Virus record (IMG/VR): IMGVR_UViG_3300010157_000046
Coordinates: 27,035-91,034 of that record
From: a virus
Reading direction: 5' to 3' (one strand)
DNA: 64,000 bases
Shown here: one piece after another, positions 45,983 to 52,640 of the stretch
Numbering within the stretch: position 1 is the stretch's first letter
Layout of the letters: every line of letters begins with the position of its first letter
Made by a program: the position numbers and the translations under genes
Notes under the pieces: model-generated
Databases searched by the model: none
What the model saw: only the letters and a program-made list of their open reading frames with translations
Told to the model about the DNA's origin: nothing

Positions 45983-46998
45983 CTCAACCTCCAATATACA
46001 CCGTTTTCACCACGTTCAGGAAATAAATCTGTTTGAGTATCTTCTCTGTGTATATCTAATGTAAAGCAATGCCACCCGCCATCCCAGAAACTTCTAGTTC
46101 GTAGGTCAAAAAAATGAACAGTAATACCACGTTCGTCTAGCCACTGAGTTAATGGAGGATAGTCTTTCATGGCCACAACATTCTTTTCATCCAGCACTAG
46201 CATATTAACTTCAAATACTGTTTCTTTAAAATTACCCACCCAATCTTTTGCCGTTGTTTGTAGATGTTGGTCAAATGCTTTATTTCCGTCTATGGCAGCA
46301 TCGTCGGCCAACCAATTTTTTGGATGACCCCAATTACCTAAAGTTTCGGGAATTTTAAACACTTCCCACCCAGGAAAACTTTGACTATAATCAGTTTTAT
46401 AATGCGTTGATGCAATCAATCCAGGTGCAACCGGACAAAAAACGCCATCACTGTGTCCGTTAGTGTTGCATATATTAACTCTATATTTACGTCCAAACTG
46501 ACTGACTAAACATTCACAAACATACCCCCAAACATGTTTATGAGTGTCGGCATCTACAATTATATCTTTTCCTAGTCGCACTAGCGATGGCGGAGACAAA
46601 CAATTTATAGGTTTATGCTTGGGTTTTTTTATATCAAATCCTTGTTCTTTATAATAGTTTAGCCAATGATTCCATGGATCAATTTTTAATTTATTATGTA
46701 AACTATATAGAGTTTTATCTAACACCAAATAATCATCTCTCGGAGTCACTGGCGGTTTTGACAAAGTACCATTATCGGTGACATGATTATCTATGCTGTC
46801 AAACACAGGGCGCCTGACTACAATTCCTCTGGACTCTAAGAATGTCTGTAACCGGCCGGTATCTTCTTTGGTCCATGCAGTTATTTGTCTAAATGGGTCG
46901 GCAATTTCATTTGGTAAATGATCGTAATACGATTCAGGGTAACAGTCGCCTAGCCATACTTCACGAAGAGGTGTAAATCCAAAGTTTGAATTGATCAT
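45979..46998 (-). CDS. Amidinotransferase (AGAT/StrB-like), 2 of 3
   Basis: 339 residues, ATG 46998 (overlap with the epimerase gene stop). Conserved features match the other two copies: 'PLREVWLGDCYPESYYDHLP', P-V-T-P-R-D (84-88), 'NGHSDGVFCPV' with His182, 'ETVFEVNMLVLDEKNV' and the active-site block W-D-G-G-W-H-C (C311) followed by F-T-L-D-I-H-R. The basic tail RRRG of copy 1 is not conserved, so the acceptor may differ. Immediately upstream of the DegT aminotransferase and downstream of an NAD-dependent epimerase, forming a three-gene sugar-modifying cassette. Confidence 0.76.
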   Translation of the reverse strand: MINSNFGFTPLREVWLGDCYPESYYDHLPNEIADPFRQITAWTKEDTGRLQTFLESRGIVVRRPVFDSIDNHVTDNGTLSKPPVTPRDDYLVLDKTLYSLHNKLKIDPWNHWLNYYKEQGFDIKKPKHKPINCLSPPSLVRLGKDIIVDADTHKHVWGYVCECLVSQFGRKYRVNICNTNGHSDGVFCPVAPGLIASTHYKTDYSQSFPGWEVFKIPETLGNWGHPKNWLADDAAIDGNKAFDQHLQTTAKDWVGNFKETVFEVNMLVLDEKNVVAMKDYPPLTQWLDERGITVHFFDLRTRSFWDGGWHCFTLDIHREDTQTDLFPERGENGVYWRLS

Positions 46999-47960
46999 TT
47001 ATTGCTCCAGTAAACGCTATTTTTAAGCCATTTGTAGTATATTTGAAATCCTTCGTCGATATCAACCTTAGGGTTGAATCCTAAGTCTTGTCGTGCCGCA
47101 TTGATGTTTAATGCTCCACGACTAGGAAAGTCTGCATCTTTGTCACGCACTTCTATTGTACCTTGACCCACAATTTTAACAGCCAATTGAGCGGCTTCTA
47201 ACAGGGTCTTGGAATGGCTCTTGGTAATGTTATATGTTTTGTTCTTATGTTCACTTACGGTGGCCGCAACAATGCCATCAGCAGCATCATCCACATAGGT
47301 AAAGTCCAGGGTTTCATTTGCACCGTTTACTCGTATTACTCCATCACGCATGGCAGCAAGAATGAATTTGCTAATAACACGATCCTCCACATCAAGCGGA
47401 CCGTAAACAGCACTGGGTCGTATGATCATGTAGCTCATGTCGGTTCTACGAGCATAGTCTTTGACCAACCATTCTCCAGCTAATTTCATAATACCATACT
47501 GACCTTGTGGCCGACATGCCGCGTCTTCCGTAACATCATTATCAAAGTCACCATACACCATTGAACTACTGATGTAGACAAATTTACCTACTGCGTGTTT
47601 CTTTGCGGCTTCCAGCAGGTTAAGTAGGCCTTCACTCATTGTTCTACTGCCTATCTGCGGATTTACATTAACTACTTTCTGTCTTGGGAAACTGGCCAAA
47701 TGTAGTATAGTATCTGGCTTGTAGTGATTGACTAACCAATCAATACCGTCTCGATCTGCAATGTCGACTGCATGAATTCTGGTTGTTGCGATCTTTTTAC
47801 GCCGTTCCACTAACAAATAATCCAGTTCCTCTTGTGGAACCAGTCCGTAGTTGGTCTTTATATCTGTTATATAGACTTCGTGTCCTTGCGCTTCAAGACG
47901 CTGAACAATGTTGTGTCCAATAAGGCCTAAGCCTCCGGTTACTAAGATTTTTTTTGCCAT
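46995..47960 (-). CDS. NAD-dependent epimerase/dehydratase (extended SDR)
   Basis: 321 residues from ATG 47960 (an in-frame TTG lies 12 bp upstream without a ribosome site). Rossmann motif G-G-L-G-L-I-G near the N-terminus, 'ILHLASFP', 'YISSSMVYGD', catalytic Y-G-I-M-K, 'IRPSAVYGP' and 'FTYVDDAADGI' define an extended SDR acting on a nucleotide-sugar. Substrate specificity cannot be read from the sequence; NDP-hexose epimerase, dehydratase or uronate-type enzymes are all possible. Likely supplies a sugar to the aminotransferase and amidinotransferase encoded next. Confidence 0.82.
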   Translation of the reverse strand: MAKKILVTGGLGLIGHNIVQRLEAQGHEVYITDIKTNYGLVPQEELDYLLVERRKKIATTRIHAVDIADRDGIDWLVNHYKPDTILHLASFPRQKVVNVNPQIGSRTMSEGLLNLLEAAKKHAVGKFVYISSSMVYGDFDNDVTEDAACRPQGQYGIMKLAGEWLVKDYARRTDMSYMIIRPSAVYGPLDVEDRVISKFILAAMRDGVIRVNGANETLDFTYVDDAADGIVAATVSEHKNKTYNITKSHSKTLLEAAQLAVKIVGQGTIEVRDKDADFPSRGALNINAARQDLGFNPKVDIDEGFQIYYKWLKNSVYWSNK

Positions 47961-48271
47961 TTTAATGTCCAATAAGTTTGATCTTGCTCTTTTAAACGAG
48001 CAATGACATAGTATTTGTATCCATAATTATACAGATCTGTCGTACGGTGCCAGAACGGAGTTACGACAGCATTCTCCATTACCCACTTACCAGCTTCGCT
48101 TTGTTGCCATTCGTACAAGGGTTGGGCGGCATATAAGTCTGGATCTTCAACATCGCCCATATTAAATTCGTGGACTTTAACATCGGATATTTTTACTACT
48201 TTACCATCAATCAACTTCCATTCAGGTGCTTGAAATAACTTATTATCCTCGTCGGGTTGAGTCAAACTCAT
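47942..48271 (-). CDS. Conserved T4-like phage protein (109 aa)
   Basis: The pattern 'P.YEWQQSEAGKWVMENAVVTPFWHR..D....GYKYYVIARLKEQDQTYWTLKW' is one I recognise from short uncharacterised proteins of T4-like cyanophages. Rich in Trp and Tyr, no transmembrane segment. Its 3' end overlaps the epimerase start by 19 bp and its start lies one base after the stop of the cytidylyltransferase. Function unknown; presence in phages without a sugar island argues that it is core phage biology rather than part of the glycan pathway. Confidence 0.55.
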   Translation of the reverse strand: MSLTQPDEDNKLFQAPEWKLIDGKVVKISDVKVHEFNMGDVEDPDLYAAQPLYEWQQSEAGKWVMENAVVTPFWHRTTDLYNYGYKYYVIARLKEQDQTYWTLKWQKKS

Positions 48272-48272
48272 G

Positions 48273-48746
48273 CTATTGTTTAAGTAGCTTGACAGTTTCT
48301 GCTTCTACTACACGTTTACGTAGACTGCTAGAACTGAAACTATGGTCACGGCCGTTAAACACCAGTTCAATGTTACGCATATAACATTCTTCTCTGCCAG
48401 TGAACTCTTTGTCTTGATATTCCACTCCTAGCACTCGTATGTCTAAAGGAAGTATTAACAACAAGTCAACTAAGTCTTGTTCTGTTTGATACACTACTAC
48501 TTCATCTACATAACGACAAGCAGCCAATTGAATTTGTCGTTCTACAATACTCTGAACCGGTTTGTTCTTAGTGTCGGGTCTATCAATTGTAGGATCTGTT
48601 TGCAAGCCACAGATCAAATAATCGCAATGATTCTTAGCTTCGGCTAACATGGCAATGTGGCCTGCGTGGAGCATGTCAAAGGTAGAAAAGGTGATACCGA
48701 TTTTCTTACCATCTTCTTTGAGTTTACGTATGTGGTTGAATATCAT
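48273..48746 (-). CDS. Cytidylyltransferase, TagD/glycerol-3-phosphate type
   Basis: 157 residues. 'KIGITFSTFDMLHAGH' with the nucleotide-binding H-A-G-H at 27-30, 'QSIVERQIQLAA' and the distal 'SSSSLRKRV' match small CTP:phosphate cytidylyltransferases (TagD, Gct). Predicted reaction: CTP plus a phosphorylated alcohol or sugar to CDP-derivative. T4-like phages often carry such a gene. It may activate a building block for the island. A promoter with an extended -10 box sits directly before the ATG. Confidence 0.78.
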   Translation of the reverse strand: MIFNHIRKLKEDGKKIGITFSTFDMLHAGHIAMLAEAKNHCDYLICGLQTDPTIDRPDTKNKPVQSIVERQIQLAACRYVDEVVVYQTEQDLVDLLLILPLDIRVLGVEYQDKEFTGREECYMRNIELVFNGRDHSFSSSSLRKRVVEAETVKLLKQ

Positions 48747-48752
48747 ACTAGT

Positions 48753-48781
48753 AGTATAACAGGTTTATTGATCGTTTGCAA
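48753..48781 (-). promoter_or_regulatory. Extended -10 promoter inside the thyX 3' end
   Basis: -35 TTGCAA (48776-48781), 17-bp spacer, TGT followed by -10 TATACT (48753-48758) on the minus strand. The cytidylyltransferase ATG begins only six bases after the -10 box and lacks a ribosome site, so a leaderless transcript is suggested. The promoter overlaps the thyX stop. Confidence 0.5.
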
Positions 48782-49433
48782 CGAATTCTTTAACCATTGG
48801 AAAGATTCTTTCTAAAGCAGCGGCGCAGGCTTGAGCTACCAGTCTATGTTCTTTTTGGGTTTCCGGCCCAGATCGCAATTCAATATAGTGTAACCAGCTA
48901 CGTAGTGTACCTTGCATATAAAGTCTGCTGGTAGTGATACCCTCGGGTAAGATAGCTCTAGCTTGTTCTTTGGCAATGCCCAGCTCAATGGCTTTGTTGT
49001 ATATCATATTTATATGAGTGCTAACAAATCCCTGTTGTGCTTGCCACCATTGATCCAATTCTGGATCATCTGTGGCCAAACTGTTTTGTCTGTTCTTGGT
49101 ATCTTGTAAGCGAGTTTCTTTGAACTCAAACCCAAGATCTGCTACAGCATATCGTTGACTGAACTCTTGGAAGCTGAAACTACGATGTCTAAGGATCTGT
49201 CTAGCAATATCTCTAGTGGTTTCAATTTCTATGCAGGCCGAAACCATTTCAAGTGGGCTCCAATGAGCATGTTTGATAAGATAACGTATCAGCTTCTCGC
49301 TGGTGTCAGTATTGGTTTGATTGGCAGGATTGCTAACCCTAGCGCAGTAAGCAACCAATTCTTGAGCATTGACTATGCCCTGGGCTGCTAATTCTGCGCT
49401 AGGTTGGCTGGACGAAACTAGGGTCGCTTTCAT
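48765..49433 (-). CDS. thyX: Flavin-dependent thymidylate synthase
   Basis: 222 residues. The ThyX signature R-H-R-S-F-S (82-87) followed by 'FQEFSQRYA', and 'ARAILPEGITTSRLYMQGTLRSWLHYIELR' near the C-terminus, are diagnostic. It makes dTMP from dUMP with FAD, NADPH and methylenetetrahydrofolate, supporting phage DNA synthesis. Common in T4-like cyanophages. ATGA overlap with the preceding gene at 49430-49433. An exact TATAAATA on the minus strand occurs inside the gene (49007-49014) but is not positioned before a start codon. Confidence 0.92.
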   Translation of the reverse strand: MKATLVSSSQPSAELAAQGIVNAQELVAYCARVSNPANQTNTDTSEKLIRYLIKHAHWSPLEMVSACIEIETTRDIARQILRHRSFSFQEFSQRYAVADLGFEFKETRLQDTKNRQNSLATDDPELDQWWQAQQGFVSTHINMIYNKAIELGIAKEQARAILPEGITTSRLYMQGTLRSWLHYIELRSGPETQKEHRLVAQACAAALERIFPMVKEFVANDQ

Positions 49434-50500
49434 AATTGATACTCTTCACATTGTTTAGTTAATAAATTTTCAAACTCGTCGCTGTATAATAAGTTTATAT
49501 TGGCTTGTCTTCTTCCTAGGGTGTCTTGGTATATAGATGTTAGATCCGTTGACATAATGCTGTCAATTAATGTATGAATAGAATCTATTCTTTGATTCAA
49601 ATTGGGTTTACTATCATAGGCATGTCTCGCAAATACATCATCAAACACATCCAATCCGATGGCTCTTAAAAACTCTACATGACCGGGATTTGATAACCAG
49701 ATACCAAATTGTCCAGTCATAACGGGTTTCCATGTTTTTTCACTGCAAAAAATTTCACTAGTTCTAATAGATGTTTCTGTTACATAATTCACATAAGCAT
49801 CGCTGTAGGCCGGATGAACGGCCGAATGATCGTTGGTATATCCCTGTTGCAATTCTTCAGAGTCTAGCAACGATTCAAACTGTTTGACTATGTCGCTGTT
49901 CCAAAATTCTTCCTGTGTTTCTAGTTTGCATCTTTCTAGGTCAAAGTTGTTGTGCATTGTAAACAGTATTTTATTGAAGTATGGTTTAGCTCTCAACTTG
50001 ATAAAGTTTTCGATGCGATGATATTTAGATTGGCCATTTAACGAAGATACGATATACTGTTTTTGATAGCTGTCGGCCGGTACCGGGTTGAATCTTGATT
50101 TTTGCGTCAGATACCAATAGGGCAAATAGCAAATGTGTTTTTTTGGATTTAAAAAATGTTTGGCATTGCCTGACAGTATTACAAAATCATCGGTTATTTG
50201 TGACAGTTGTTTAGCAGTATTTTCTTCGTGATTGTTAAAAGGATCCTGAGCCATCAACACGACCAATGGGCCTTTTTTTAATTCTGCTGTAACAGAGTCA
50301 ACATCAACGGGCCAATTCCATTTGGTCTTGTCAAATATTCGATCTTGTCCTATTGATTTAACACAGAGTTGGGCCCATTTTTTATTAGAATGTGCGCCAA
50401 CATGTGTGTTTAATGCCTGCTCGGCCGTAGACAACTGGTTAGAGTTTTCCAAGTAATTTATCAGTTTCGGGTTGAACGAGATTGGCCACAGCCGAGACAT
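49430..50500 (-). CDS. Glycosyltransferase-like protein, TEK-KP family (4 of 4)
   Basis: 356 residues with ATG at 50500, but this overlaps the upstream gene by 62 bp; an in-frame TTG at 50434 would remove the overlap, so the start is uncertain. The block 'NYVTETSIRTSEIFCSEKTWKPVMTGQFG', 'HVEFLRAIGLDVFDDVF' marks the family, although the usual HPF is replaced by Q-F-G and the FDES motif is altered, making it the most diverged copy. Coupled to thyX by ATGA. A sugar-transferase role is inferred from its relatives. Confidence 0.45.
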   Translation of the reverse strand: MSRLWPISFNPKLINYLENSNQLSTAEQALNTHVGAHSNKKWAQLCVKSIGQDRIFDKTKWNWPVDVDSVTAELKKGPLVVLMAQDPFNNHEENTAKQLSQITDDFVILSGNAKHFLNPKKHICYLPYWYLTQKSRFNPVPADSYQKQYIVSSLNGQSKYHRIENFIKLRAKPYFNKILFTMHNNFDLERCKLETQEEFWNSDIVKQFESLLDSEELQQGYTNDHSAVHPAYSDAYVNYVTETSIRTSEIFCSEKTWKPVMTGQFGIWLSNPGHVEFLRAIGLDVFDDVFARHAYDSKPNLNQRIDSIHTLIDSIMSTDLTSIYQDTLGRRQANINLLYSDEFENLLTKQCEEYQL

Positions 50501-50741
50501 CTATCACAAAGTCCACATCTCGAATGTTATGGTCATTCTCACCAAAGTAGCGAGTCAGCATGCTTTCGACTTCTTCTAGGTCCAGACCTTGTTTAAGTAG
50601 TGTATGCACGTTGATGGTTTTCTGCTTGCCGCCGGCCAGCTTGATCACAACTTTTTTAATGCACTCTAGTGGTACATCAGTTTTGTTTACGTCGGCAAGA
50701 ATCAGTTCCCATTGGCTTATAAAATCATCCGTGTGTTGCAT
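50439..50741 (-). CDS. Conserved T4-like phage protein (100 aa)
   Basis: The pattern 'DFISQWE.ILADVNKTDVPLECIKKVVIKL.GGKQKTINV..L..QGLDLEEVES.L.R' and the C-terminal 'VDVSAVANLVQPETDKLL' match a small conserved protein of T4-like cyanophages that I recognise but cannot name. Largely helical and acidic. It overlaps the upstream coiled-coil gene by 17 bp. The same gene trio (51482, 50725, 50439) appears to be an ancestral phage block rather than accessory cargo. Confidence 0.6.
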   Translation of the reverse strand: MQHTDDFISQWELILADVNKTDVPLECIKKVVIKLAGGKQKTINVHTLLKQGLDLEEVESMLTRYFGENDHNIRDVDFVIDVSAVANLVQPETDKLLGKL

Positions 50742-51480
50742 CTGCCGTTACAGTTTTGGGTTTGTTAGGACCACGAGTGCGTTTTTTTGGTGCTTCAAAA
50801 GACTCAGTTGCAGGAGCAGTTGCAGTGGCTCGAGCTGTGACAGTAGGATCCATGCGCTCAGCATCCTTCTTCATACGGGCTGCTTCGGCAACCATAGCAC
50901 GGGCATTCACTTCCATAGTCTTGGCCTGTGCCAACATGTTGGCCGCAATGTCACGGTCACTTAGGGCACCATCTTGACCGGCCTTGAGTGTGGGGGGTGC
51001 AACATAAGCAGGATTGGCTTTGGCCACCTGCCCAGCTTTGTATGCAGCTTCGGCTTTGCGTTTGACTTCTGGAGCAACCATGCCACGACTGGCATCGTTC
51101 TCGGCCATCTTCTTGATAGCAGCTTCGCCTTGCTTCATTTCGTTCAACATCTTGTTGAGTTCATCCAGGCGAATTTTGGCTTCGTTGGTTGGAGTAACAA
51201 TAACATCGCTGGTACGCAACTTCTTGATCATACGCTCTTGGTGTAGCGTTTCCAGCACTGGTCGACCATCTGGCAAGAAACTGCGATGCAGTGCATCGGC
51301 CAATTCTTCACTCTGCTGTGCCACTTCACTTTCCAGTGCTCGTTGAATTGAGTCTTGCCAGTGTGCTGGCAATACTTCTGGATAAATGCATAAGCACATG
51401 TGATCTTCGCCTGGTACCTGACGGAACAGGATGCAGACTTTGCGGTCTCCATGTTTTCCTACGTGTTTCATAAATGCCAT
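50725..51480 (-). CDS. Conserved T4-like phage protein with C-terminal coiled coil (251 aa)
   Basis: N-terminus 'MKHVGKHGDRKVCILFRQVPGEDHMCLCIYPEVLP..W.DS' and 'LADALHRSFLPDGRPVLETLH' are recognisable from uncharacterised proteins of T4-like marine phages. From about residue 90 on it is a long charged helix rich in Ala, Lys and Glu, followed by a basic Pro/Ala/Thr tail with K-K-R-T-R-G-P-N-K-P, suggesting nucleic-acid contact. No enzyme motif. Starts one base after the stop of the 69-aa gene upstream. Confidence 0.6.
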   Translation of the reverse strand: MAFMKHVGKHGDRKVCILFRQVPGEDHMCLCIYPEVLPAHWQDSIQRALESEVAQQSEELADALHRSFLPDGRPVLETLHQERMIKKLRTSDVIVTPTNEAKIRLDELNKMLNEMKQGEAAIKKMAENDASRGMVAPEVKRKAEAAYKAGQVAKANPAYVAPPTLKAGQDGALSDRDIAANMLAQAKTMEVNARAMVAEAARMKKDAERMDPTVTARATATAPATESFEAPKKRTRGPNKPKTVTADATHG

Positions 51481-51481
51481 T

Positions 51482-51691
51482 TTATTCTCCTTGAGTTTCG
51501 CCGGCTACAGCGTTGTTTGCTTCTTGGGCTTTCGCCTGTTCGATTACTGCTTCTAAAAACGCAGTGAGCTTGTCATACACAGTGCCCACCATACTGAGTT
51601 CTTCACCGCGGAATGCACCACGTGTGGAGGCCAAATTGATAATGTTCTTGACGGTGTCAAGATCAGAGATTGTAATTGTGTTATTTTCCAT
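51482..51691 (-). CDS. Small conserved T4-like phage protein (69 aa)
   Basis: Start taken at ATG 51691 (M-E-N-N-T-I-T-I), because the upstream in-frame ATG at 51745 lies inside a terminator hairpin. The pattern 'SDLDTVKNIINLASTRGAFRGEELS.VGTVYDKLTAFLEA' and the Q-G-E end are typical of a short helical protein found in T4-like cyanophages. Function unknown. No ribosome site is obvious; the T/A-rich leader may carry a weak -10 (TAAATAT). Confidence 0.58.
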   Translation of the reverse strand: MENNTITISDLDTVKNIINLASTRGAFRGEELSMVGTVYDKLTAFLEAVIEQAKAQEANNAVAGETQGE

Positions 51692-51738
51692 ATAGATATT
51701 TAACACCGATATGTGAGGTTGATTTATTTTCACAAACA

Positions 51739-51763
51739 AAAACACCTCATTTAGAGGTGTTTT
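51739..51763 (-). terminator. Hairpin terminator on the minus strand
   Basis: Stem of 10 bp including AACACCTC / GAGGTGTT (51741-51748 and 51754-51761, extended by A/T pairs) with a 5-base loop. Read on the minus strand it is followed by TTTTTGTTTG. It lies between the 58-aa gene and the 69-aa gene, separating two minus-strand units. Confidence 0.65.
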
Positions 51764-51788
51764 GGCTAAACTGATACTGTATTAACCT

Positions 51789-51965
51789 TTATACTCGATC
51801 TCTGGGCAAGCACATGTAACCAGTTCTGACTGCGTGTGGAATTCGTTGTTGTTCACGACGGGCCGTTTCGCAGGCTCGACGATCGGGGTAAGCACCTGCC
51901 ACTTCGTATACCACATGTCCGGTATTGGGCAAAGTCAGTATTGCCACCAATAGTATTTCATTCAC
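51789..51965 (-). CDS. Small protein with hydrophobic N-terminus and two cysteines (58 aa)
   Basis: GTG start at 51965 overlaps the upstream TGA (GTGA), with GGAG seven bases before; stop TAA at 51789-51791. The N-terminus M-N-E-I-L-L-V-A-I-L-T-L is hydrophobic, followed by 'YPDRRACETARREQQR' and 'GYMCLPRDRV', giving two cysteines about 27 residues apart. It could be a secreted or membrane-anchored small protein. The neighbouring 65-aa protein (52219-52416) has the same layout. Function unknown. Confidence 0.5.
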   Translation of the reverse strand: MNEILLVAILTLPNTGHVVYEVAGAYPDRRACETARREQQRIPHAVRTGYMCLPRDRV

Positions 51966-52222
51966 GGTTCAACTCCGAAATGTTCTTTCAATTCTTCACC
52001 CAAGTCTTGTAGCAATCTGGTGTGGATATCGTAGATATCTTCCCACTTGGCAGAATGTCCAGGAACCAAATCATAGGTTGTAATCTTGTCAATACATTCC
52101 CGAACAATCAACCGGGCGAACTTTTCAATATCAAAGTGTTCGTCAATCATAAACATCCTGTTGCCATACACTTGATTCCAAGCACCCGATTCAAGTGCAA
52201 ATTGTTCTATCTGTTTGTTCAT
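51962..52222 (-). CDS. Conserved small phage protein, LIVREC family (86 aa)
   Basis: ATG 52222 chosen for its ATGA overlap with the upstream stop. Contains 'HFDIEKFARLIVRECIDKI' and ends 'EELKEHFGVEP'. The gene at 54619-54840 shares 'EKFAELIVREC' and 'REHFGV', so they are paralogues of a small helical protein that I recognise as frequent in phage genomes. Function unknown. Part of a tight minus-strand run of tiny genes. Confidence 0.6.
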   Translation of the reverse strand: MNKQIEQFALESGAWNQVYGNRMFMIDEHFDIEKFARLIVRECIDKITTYDLVPGHSAKWEDIYDIHTRLLQDLGEELKEHFGVEP

Positions 52223-52416
52223 CGCTGTACCTTTTGACATTCGAATACGCCGGGAAACATTTTGTTCTCTCGCACTAACCGATCCATGTATGCAACCATG
52301 GCGGTCTTGGTCTTTTCACAGTCCTCTATTTCACGAAACTGACTGATGTGTTCTATATTAAAGCCCGGAAGCCCTGCTTTGGTCACAACCAAAAATGTAA
52401 AGATTAATTGGTACAT
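52219..52416 (-). CDS. Small protein with hydrophobic N-terminus and two cysteines (65 aa)
   Basis: ATG 52416, overlapping the upstream gene by 13 bp, with AGGA a few bases before. N-terminus M-Y-Q-L-I-F-T-F-L-V-V-T is signal-like, then 'FREIEDCEKTKTAMVAYMDRL' and 'FPGVFECQKV'. The two cysteines and layout mirror the 58-aa gene at 51789, and the [ED]-x-C-E-x-[TA] pattern recurs in small phage proteins. Export or inner-membrane location is possible; function unknown. Confidence 0.5.
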   Translation of the reverse strand: MYQLIFTFLVVTKAGLPGFNIEHISQFREIEDCEKTKTAMVAYMDRLVRENKMFPGVFECQKVQR

Positions 52417-52640
52417 GGTTTATATCCTAAGTTGTTTGCAAATTCTATAATTGATGGTGCTTCATTCAGTCCGTCTTCGTCTGTGAATACAGGATTGTTG
52501 GTAATAGTATAACCATTATAGAACGAGATGGACCAAGCAGGCTCGCCATAACTGGTACACGGGATCGCTTGTCCTACCCGCCTACCATTCACATAGGGTG
52601 GCCGATCAATGCTGACAAGATACTGACTAATCTGGTTCAT
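52404..52640 (-). CDS. Hypothetical protein (78 aa)
   Basis: ATG 52640 shares a base with the TAA of the upstream helicase-like gene (TAATG). Short protein with 'ISQYLVSIDRPPYVNGRRVG' and 'WSISFYNGYTITNNPVFT'. I recognise no family. Base composition resembles its neighbours. It is coupled to the helicase-like gene and to the following small gene, so it is probably expressed. Confidence 0.45.
   Translation of the reverse strand: MNQISQYLVSIDRPPYVNGRRVGQAIPCTSYGEPAWSISFYNGYTITNNPVFTDEDGLNEAPSIIEFANNLGYKPCTN

Noticed and set aside
49007-49014. Exact TATAAATA on the minus strand inside thyX
   Set aside because: It is about 260 bp from the next start codon, within coding sequence, so it is not convincingly a promoter.
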